From Kingdonia uniflora (Eukaryota > Streptophyta > Magnoliopsida > Ranunculales > Circaeasteraceae), in NCBI GenBank assembly GCA_014058105.1, contig JACGCM010002074.1, forward strand, positions 22,896-86,895: DNA of 64,000 bases, in the 5' to 3' direction. The notes beneath the pieces are model-generated. The model ran no database searches and was not told where the DNA came from. It saw only the letters and a list, made by a program, of their open reading frames with translations. The position numbers were made by a program, and so were the translations under genes. Shown piece after piece: positions 56,821 through 64,000 of the stretch (positions within the stretch are counted from its first letter, which is position 1; every line of letters starts with the position of its first letter).

Positions 56821-59800
56821 TTACTTTGCCGGGGGAGACACTACATCGTCAACCTTCACGAACCTACATGGAGCGAACTCATCCACTATTTCCTCAGGAT
56901 GAAAACCCTCATAAATCATTATTACATGATCCTCTATAACCGCTATCCCACTAGAAACCTCACGGGTTTCCGGAACTTTGTCTTCCTCATCTGAATCATC
57001 AAAAGCCAAGTTCCCCGCAATGACCAATCCTTTGTAATGATATTTCCTCTGTTTCATCACCTCAAACTGCCCTACAATATTAGCCTTCACCTTCTTATAA
57101 GCTTCCAAACTATCTCGCATAAGTTCAGCCCTTACCTCCCCTAAATTCTTCCAATGCTCCACCTCCATCGACCTTCGAGCATCTTTGACTTACTCATGAA
57201 CATCCTTCTCAAAGTTTGTTCTCAGCAATGCCAAAGCCTTTTCTTTATCCTTCACCAGGTCGGCCTTATCTCCTCGACCTTCTTGTCCCAATATTTTTTT
57301 GCATCACGAAGGGCAACTTCCTTTGCCTTCCCAGTATCCATCTTGTACCTATTCAACTTTGCATCCAGCTTCTTCTTTTCCTTGATCAGATCTTCTTTCT
57401 TCTTCGTCCGGTCTTTCTCGATATTCTTGTAAACAACCAACTGATTTGCCATAGTGCCACCACCGACAATGCGACATTTGGCCTCATTCAACAACTTCTT
57501 GATCTGCAATACATTTATAATATGAGTATTCGAATGAGGTACCAGAGTCATTAAAGGAATCAAAGCATAAAATTTCTCACCTACGACATTTTGGTAGCCC
57601 ATGCTAAGAAAAGTTATCAAACTCTCTGCCCCAACCAAATAGTCACCCACTTCCGCCTCTAGCACATCCGTCCCAGACACATAAGCATCCATAGTCTTTT
57701 AGACCTCAGTCTTAGACTCCTCAAAAAATTTCTTCTTCGGCGATTCCGAAGATACCTTCTTCTTCGACAGCATGTTTGTCGAAGCTAATGAAGGTCGCCC
57801 ATCAGGCACAGCAATTGGTGTCTCAACTTTTGCCCCGTCTTCGATGGTTGACCTTCGAGACATCCTCTTAAGGGGCAACAAAGGAGCAACGACATAACTG
57901 ACCGCCCTTTTCTTTTTTCCCTTCCCTAAAATTTTTGTAAACATTGAATCTCTCTTAGTTGTTACAGAATTCATCGTATACCCAGCTAGCAAAGGATTTT
58001 CCAAAGGCAAGCTCACCACTGCAGCTCTTTTATTCCTCGCAGATATCTATGCATCGATTACTGGAACCTTTGCCCCTTTAACCCTCGATCTTTCTAAACC
58101 TGCCTCATGAAACAGAGTGCCCACTTTCTCTTGGTCGATGGCAAGATTGTCGATCCTACCGTAGAAACCCCTCCTAATATTGTACAGCTGCTCTTGTACT
58201 TCCAAGTTCCAATCAATCTCCATCAAAGCTGTACATATGAAAAACACCAGTTACACAACAATTTTGACAATAAACGAAGCCAAAACATCGACATTTACGT
58301 TACCTAACCATAAACCTAAATGAAAAGTCTTTCTTTTCAAGGGCTCCCCCGAATCTTTCTTGTCGAACTCGTAAATCCCATAAACAAGAAGACGTTCATC
58401 ACTATACCGCCCTCCTGTTGACACCATGTCATAGAACAATGGTCTCTTCAAAAACCTCGCCAAATACCGGTATCCTAACTTTTGAGGATTTTGCTTAAGT
58501 GTGTAATACACACATAAACAAAAGGTTGTAAACATTTGAGCACCTGATCATCCACTATGATCAACTCTTCGCCCCTTACCTTTAATTGACTATTTATCAC
58601 CCTACATATATAAAAAAGGTTGTAAACATTTGGGTTGAACTGACCAGGTGCCACATCAAAGAAATTTAGCAGCTTCTTCTAATCAGCTCAAAGAGAAAGC
58701 TTCAAACCCTTTTTAATTTATTCTTAATGAACGAGAATCCCACCCAAAGGAATTTCCTAATCAGTCATATCATATTAATATTCCTCTAGCCTAATATCTT
58801 GAGGAATATCGTACTTCTTCTTAAAACTCAATATCTCTTTTGTTTCTGGACCCTCACCATAACAAGCCTCCTCCCCACTCTTACTACTTTCTTGATCACT
58901 CGCCTGCGGCTCATGATTCACATCTATTTCAGTACCCTTCTCGTTAGAAACTTCCACAATCATGGATGTCACCCTAAAGTGGTCGACACCAGCCACATCC
59001 GCGCTACTCAACCCCACCCTATAACTATTGCCCAATTTTTGGGTATACGTTGTCACATCGATTAAAAGGGGCTCTACACCTGCCAGGTTCCCGAAGATAT
59101 CTATATCATCAATATTGATAGGTTTAGCCATTTTTATGAACCTGAAAACCAGATTTAATTTTTTAACAATTAGTATTTATCATATCTGATACATTATATA
59201 TTATCATATGCCAATATTCATATAGTTGTCGAGTTTAATCTCAAACACATCATTCTCTCATTATAATCATTACTATCTGAAGTATCATTACTATCTAAAT
59301 GAACCGTTACTACATTCAGTTCTTGATACAATAAATTCCTTACTATTTTTTCTAAGTGTTAACATCGATTACTATACTAATATTATTTTCTTGAAATTCA
59401 GGAATTTCAAACTTCTCGAGTACACTTCGCCTGTTTCCCACCAAAATGAATCGAATTTAAAAAATATGGGAATCCACCTTCTCCGGCGTAAAACCCGGCC
59501 ACATCACACATTATCCGGTAATCCATTACCAAACTCCTCCAAAATTGGCAAATTTCTCGTAAAGACAGCAACAGCCACCAATCACTCTTTTCAATAATCA
59601 CCACCTATTTCCAACAACTTCTCTCTCTCCAACACCCTTAAAAACATTTTTGACAGGAATGCCACAATCAAACCACCATAAACACTCCATATCATAGCCA
59701 ATTTACAAAAAACCCTAATGCAGTATTTCCCTAATTAATTCCCCTACAACAATCTAAATATAATAAAATTCCTACACTATCACTTACATGCCTAAATCTA

Positions 59801-59950
59801 CAAAGGGTCCAACAGAATCTAAGAATATCAACTAAATATAACAAAACCACTAACCTTGAATTTGGACTGTCTGGGTATCCCTCTGCTTAGCACGCTTTGC
59901 CCTCTCAATTAAAATACTTATCTCCTCCTTCCCAATTGTTAACAACGATT
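56821..59950 (-). pseudogene. TAT2 antisense accessory gene
   Basis: Same gene as at 19377-22537. Exon 1 near 59950-59855 (LLTIGKEEISILIERAKRAK, donor GTTAGT) has lost its Met. Then 59131-58775 (MAKPINIDDIDIFGNLAGVE), the core ([17 protein letters not shown], later [20 protein letters not shown]), a Ser/Lys-rich linker (58019-57699), coiled coil (57692-57252) and tail to a stop at 56821 (HYKGLVIAGNLAFDD). It keeps long open blocks despite stops between them. Confidence 0.8.
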
Positions 59951-60578
59951 CTAGTGACGAGCACAAGAAATTCACACTTGAAGGAATTTTTTCAGAGTTT
60001 GTGAAATGTGAGCAGTCGCCTACAATGGGGCAATTGTTCATTACACCACTTCGCGACCGTTCAAGTACTCGAGCATAACGCCTTACCCATAATTTTTCCA
60101 AGTCTTTGATTCTTCGCCTTCTAAAAGCCAACAAACCCACACACTATTGCTCCAATCCTTCCATATCTCTTTGAACATCCTCTGATATATCCATACTCGA
60201 CAAAGTACAGCCTATTTTAAGACAAAGATGTTGTACATTCATTTTCTTATACTTTAAAATATCTCCCACAGGAGTACACCTACACATTTAAATTCTATCA
60301 TTACCCACACACATTTTACCTTATTTACAATTCTCCTATATTATCGGGAAGATCTTCCACACAAAATTAAAATTTAAAATTATATTCGACAATTCAATTA
60401 CCAACATGCAATATTGTGTTCGTAAATTTCATTCAGTCACACAAGTTACAATATATTCGACAAATATCTATTACTACAAACATCGACAAGAAAATTCTGA
60501 CAAACAAAAATCTTTCTATTTTACAGTACAACGTTTATTCGATCATTACATTACCCTGCTTAACAAAATAAATTGTCT
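59951..60578. other. TAT2 spacer upstream of the antisense gene, no gene seen
   Basis: Counterpart of 22630-23239 in TAT1. I see no good TATA box at the equivalent place, in keeping with the missing start codon. Confidence 0.4.
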
Positions 60579-60880
60579 TCAACAATTCTGGGTAGCAACA
60601 ACATCCTCTTCCCTAACCAAAAATTTAGCACGAGTATACATGCCCCGGAGGACTCATAAATTCAAGTCGATAATGAAACTCCACTTCTGCATCCTTCGCC
60701 TTTGCCTCGCTCATCCTATCATAATTCAGTTTCACTGGAACTTTTATTCAAAAATTGACGCACCAGTTTCTAAAGTATCGCCTCACCATTTCCCAATACT
60801 TCCCCTAAATGCGACTAAATTGTTCCTTATGTACTAGCACCCTAGTCTTCACCATTTCCTCAAAACACAATCTCAATTTT
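60579..60880 (-). pseudogene. TAT2 small antisense frame b
   Basis: Minus strand: LEEMVKTRVLVHKEQFSRI, stop, GKYWEMVRRYFRNWCVNF, stop, IKVPVKLNYDRMSEAKAKDA, EVEFHYRLEF, then in the next frame MYTRAKFLVREEDVVATQNC-stop at 60579. Each block matches TAT1 frame b in order and spacing, including the final 20 residues. Confidence 0.55.
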
Positions 60881-61259
60881 TCCAACTACACAAGATACTT
60901 ATAATACAACAAATTCACAAGTCAATCAAATCCCACATTTATTTTTCATTGGAACTTTACAAATCTGAGTCAAATCAATCATCCTCAAATCCATTCCTGG
61001 CCCTACACAAAAACTACACTTCGAAATCTATTAAACTCGAGATTCATATACATTCAGCACAATCTACCTCGACATTACAAAATTCGATTACTTGTTTATT
61101 TCAAACTTGGAGATCGTAAAACTACACACACAATAAAAGATCAAAGCACAAAGTTTATTTATTACACACTCGATTACATATTACATTCAACAATTCACTC
61201 CTTCGCTTACATTACATCAGCTACATTTACATTCTATTATTCGACATGAAGGACTCAAG

Positions 61260-61629
61260 GCTATGTACTTCTTTTCACCCAAATCTGGCATTTCCTCCGG
61301 GGAAAAGGGCAACGATATCCTAAGAAACTCAATGAATCTCAGGTCAAGGAACTTCTAAATGAAGTTGCCTGTAAGGAAAGGCAACAGCAGAAAATGGCAA
61401 GAAATTCTTCGGGTAGACATGATCAACAGGACGCCAACCAGCCTTCATCATCATCTTCAATATAGGCAGTGGTCACTTCCCTAAACATTTGATGACCTCT
61501 ACAATCATCTGCAACAGCAACTGACAATAATTCCAATGGATACCCCCAGGTAAAAAATTCTCGCACCTCCGCCGCCCTTACATATGCCCAAACCATCCTC
61601 ACCACTGATACATAATAAAATAACAACAA
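61260..61629 (-). pseudogene. TAT2 small antisense frame a
   Basis: Minus strand from 61629: an open frame ending FREVTTAYIEDDDEGWLASC-stop, aligned with ELALAYVEDKDALAGRASC of TAT1 frame a. The upstream half is less clear. Further open sequence after the stop shows no recognisable domain. Confidence 0.45.
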
Positions 61630-61967
61630 AGAATTTCCACAAAAACTTTACCTCTGTATCGTTGTTATTAATTCGAGTCTTGTACCCTCTAAACCACTGC
61701 TACCACACGCCTGGGGTAAATCTTATACCATCACAGATTCCAAATTCATTCACCACCGAACAAATTCTTTCTTCTCACCATCTATTTATAACTTCAATCT
61801 TGTGCAGTCCAATGTTCTGTCTTAATAATCTTCAGGATTAAACATGCAGATTCCTTAGACTTTGACCTCAGAAATGATAAAATGAAAACTTGGGTAACAT
61901 TCAATAGCATCTTAAACTTCTATTTATTCCGACATAAAAGACAAGTACTTATGTCAGAATGGGGAAT

Positions 61968-62442
61968 TGTAGCTATCATATTCCCATATCAACAAGGTAA
62001 AACAAGCATAACATAGTCGAAAAACAACTTAATATTCGAGAAGAGGCACCGCGTCTACAGCCAACCAAGTCCTCGACCTACATAAAGTAGTTGTTTGTGA
62101 GTGCGTAAAAGAGAAGTCATTGAGATCCGCGAAGTTCAACTTACTATCCCGAAATAGGAAATTATGTTCTTTTTGTAAATTGTTTTATCTACTATAAAAT
62201 ACAAGCAGAGCATAGGCTATCATATCCGCAAACTGTACTATTCTTTTTCCTTACTTATGTCACATCAAACCTTAATAATTCGCAGCCTATTAGATTTACA
62301 TCAAAATTCTCCTCGAGTTCATAGATTTTCTCGCCTGTACTGAATTTTACGTAAATCGTATTCGTTTTTTTTACATTGTTATTGCCCCATCCTTACTAAA
62401 AGTATTGCAAAGATTAATCCTTCCGGAAAACATGTCAGTACA
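61968..62442 (+). repeat. TAT2 3' LTR
   Basis: 475 bases, TGTAGCTATC..GTCAGTACA. The purine run AGAATGGGGAAT just upstream is the polypurine tract. Confidence 0.9.
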
Positions 62443-62464
62443 GGATAGGCTCGCGGTAGTTGAG

Positions 62465-64000
62465 GTAAACACAAAGCGTTGATAGCGTTATGCATTATAT
62501 GTTCTGGAGAAATTACGGGGATTAAGGACGAGACGAGAGATATGATGTTATGATTTCATGTCAAAAATGGGGTTATAGTAATGTTACTAATTTGTGTTGA
62601 GTATAAAAATCACCTGAGAAATAGGCATCGTCCCATTACGCAGGAATCGAGTAGAAATGGAGAGAAATAGTTGTGCTAGAGTATAAGAGTATCTGTCTCA
62701 AGAGCTCCCAACGTTGGTAGAAGTTTCTTAGTGTAAATCAGAAAGAACCAATAGAGAAAACATTTTGAAACTGATTTGTTATTATAGCGTTTCGAGCTCA
62801 AATAGATTGAAGCGAGTTTACCTTTTGATGTAATCATGCTGAGATTGGTCTATATATATATACAGGCAAGTGGGATTCAGAACTTGAAAAGTTTTTATTT
62901 ATGAGAAAAAATATACGACTCTTGAGATTACATCTTAGCTTTGGAATATGAAGTAATATTAGTAAATGTATCATCGTATTCGAAAAGATATCAAACTAAA
63001 AAAAAACGGGATAGATTTCTTTAACTCCGGTATTCAAAGGACGTGGTATCCTGAGGCCTTCTTCTGTCAGCAGGGAATAGGAACCCAGCCGTTTCCCCAC
63101 TACTATAAAAGGGTCTTCCCTGGTCTCTTGAGCTTCCTAGAGGTTCATTTTTTTCCAATTTGAGGGTCTATCTAGCTATAAGTCGTTATTTCGAATTCCA
63201 ATTTCGATCCATCCCGATGTATGCGTGGCTAAATATGATGATATCGAACCTGGTTTCATAGCACGACCAGTTCATATTGCATGCTAACCAAATTATTTTT
63301 TTTATCCGGCCAGGTCATATAATCTTTAACGGATGGGGATATCAGTTGGACTACGAGCTCAGTTCCTAAGCTAGTAGAAAAGGATAAGAATCTTGTTTAA
63401 CAGTCTCGGTATTGTGTGGTACTGCACAAGAAGGTGGCAGTTCCCTTATACAATTCCCCTTTATTTATGATTGAGTCTCTTTTGATTTTATCCACATGGT
63501 CTTGTTTGATGATTTTAAGCCTGTTAATTCCCTCCGGGGTAGTAAGGAGTTAAGGCCGTTAATGAATGAATGTTGTATTATTATGGAAGATACCACCATC
63601 ATCCAGAGAGAAACTGCGGTCCTATTGCCGATTTGAACTAGGGGGGGGCAACCGAATCTATTGAGATATGTTCCGAGCATGAAGTGATGACTTCTTCCTT
63701 CCCGAGTACGATAAAAGGGGGGCTTCTTAATACCACTTCGTTAAATAGTCTGTACCAAAAGTAGAACTTTTTGTTACCCGGTTAGGTTTGAGAATTCCCC
63801 TACAGATCCAGTGCCACCGTCTTGAATGGCCAAATACTTTTACTTATGTGAAGTTCCAGTCAGGTGCTGTATCTTAGACATGTCATGACAAGCTCATATT
63901 TCGTGATTATCTTTATACTATGTTCCATTCTCGGCCATAATACTCCTTGTGTGATGTTTATATTACCGAGGAGAGAGTTCTTGAGGTATTCGAAGCACAA
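62465..64000. other. Right end of the window, probably decayed TAT3, no gene supported
   Basis: Begins with the donor GTAAAC of the split TAT3 exon. The rest has short frames only (for example 62966-63163) that I cannot assign, a TATATATATATAC run at 62851-62863 and G(8) at 63641-63648. No LTR ends or Tat pol motifs found. Confidence 0.4.

Larger units (their letters stand above)
50136..62442 (+). mobile_element. TAT2: full-length Tat element inserted in the TAT3 accessory gene
   Basis: 12307 bases between GGATAG (50130-50135) and GGATAG (62443-62448). Removing it restores an open exon across the junction (NKD then RLAVVE). Same layout as TAT1, with which it shares gag, pol and accessory sequence, but with more diverged LTRs, so it is probably older than TAT1. 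RT keeps YIDDM and the protease keeps DTGS; stops elsewhere disable it. Confidence 0.93.
46862..62464 (+). pseudogene. TAT3 accessory gene, multi-exon, split by TAT2
   Basis: Plus strand, antisense to TAT3. Exon 46862-47678 starts MDPTTSGRSIAEK; after two frame changes it holds the core LSQFNYRLMVLSSNFAKSI, FTSIDVLKYYNVKYFSAT and RPQLFDLDSARKV, then a stop and MQLADEDLLDLSFKER at a GTAAGT donor (47679). The core has the same layout as the TAT1 antisense protein. Later exons, about 47743-48314, 48411-48814, 48952-49407 and 49576-50135, end or begin at plausible splice sites; the last two are coiled coil. The final exon is cut at 50135 by TAT2 and resumes at 62449 (RLAVVE, then donor GTAAAC at 62465). 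Several stops. Confidence 0.7.
38036..64000 (-). mobile_element. TAT3: minus-strand Tat element, 3' end only, host to two later insertions
   Basis: Its 3' LTR is 38036-38505. The accessory region, antisense to the element and so on the plus strand, runs from 38506 through 62464 or beyond. A SIRE-like copia (40219-46253) and TAT2 (50136-62442) lie within it. Its pol and 5' LTR would be to the right, outside the window or too decayed to see. It was inserted in an intron of MET1 copy B, whose unbroken sequence is CTAACTGTGACC at about 9865 in copy A. The right end of TAT3 is not determined. Confidence 0.7.

Overview
The window is plant nuclear DNA, most likely from a eudicot with a large, repeat-rich genome. 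It is AT-rich, has plant-type introns (GT..AG), and is almost entirely nested LTR retrotransposons. I cannot name the species. I see no intact host gene, no rRNA or tRNA gene and no prokaryotic feature. Every open frame I recognise belongs to a Ty1/copia or Ty3/gypsy element or to a broken host gene.

Layout. (1) 1-2531: 5' part of a minus-strand copia element (Copia-0) with its 5' LTR. (2) 2537-12709: copy A of a duplicated host segment holding two broken exons of a MET1-type DNA cytosine-5 methyltransferase, a fragment of a probable plant membrane protein, a MITE (3213-4065) and minus-strand Copia-A (4588-9427). (3) 12715-25155: complete gypsy element of the Tat type (TAT1), with AGGGG target duplications. 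(4) 25485-26608: solo Tat LTR (TAGGG duplications) carrying about 650 extra bases. (5) 26668-38035: copy B of the host segment, cut by Copia-B (27427-32779) and by gag-only Copia-C (33735-37908), the latter inside a MET1 exon. (6) 38036 to the end: a minus-strand Tat element, TAT3. It is interrupted by a gag-only SIRE-like copia (40219-46253) and by a second complete Tat element, TAT2 (50136-62442). TAT2 sits inside a coding exon of TAT3's own accessory gene.

The three Tat elements share one plan. Behind gag-PR-RT-RNase H-archaeal-type RNase H-integrase comes an accessory region read on the opposite strand. It holds a multi-exon accessory gene with its own TATA box (in TAT1 and TAT3) and coiled coils. 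Between that gene and the 3' LTR lies a pair of small related reading frames, which I find in all three elements. Sense pol and the antisense gene converge on a palindrome, present once in TAT1 and four times in TAT2. Large antisense genes are known for Tat-lineage elements. The paired small frames are the part I do not recognise and are the best candidate for something undescribed.

The A/B duplication works as an internal control: A lacks Copia-B and Copia-C, and B lacks the MITE, so empty sites and target duplications can be read directly. All identities and exon limits here are by eye; nothing was computed.
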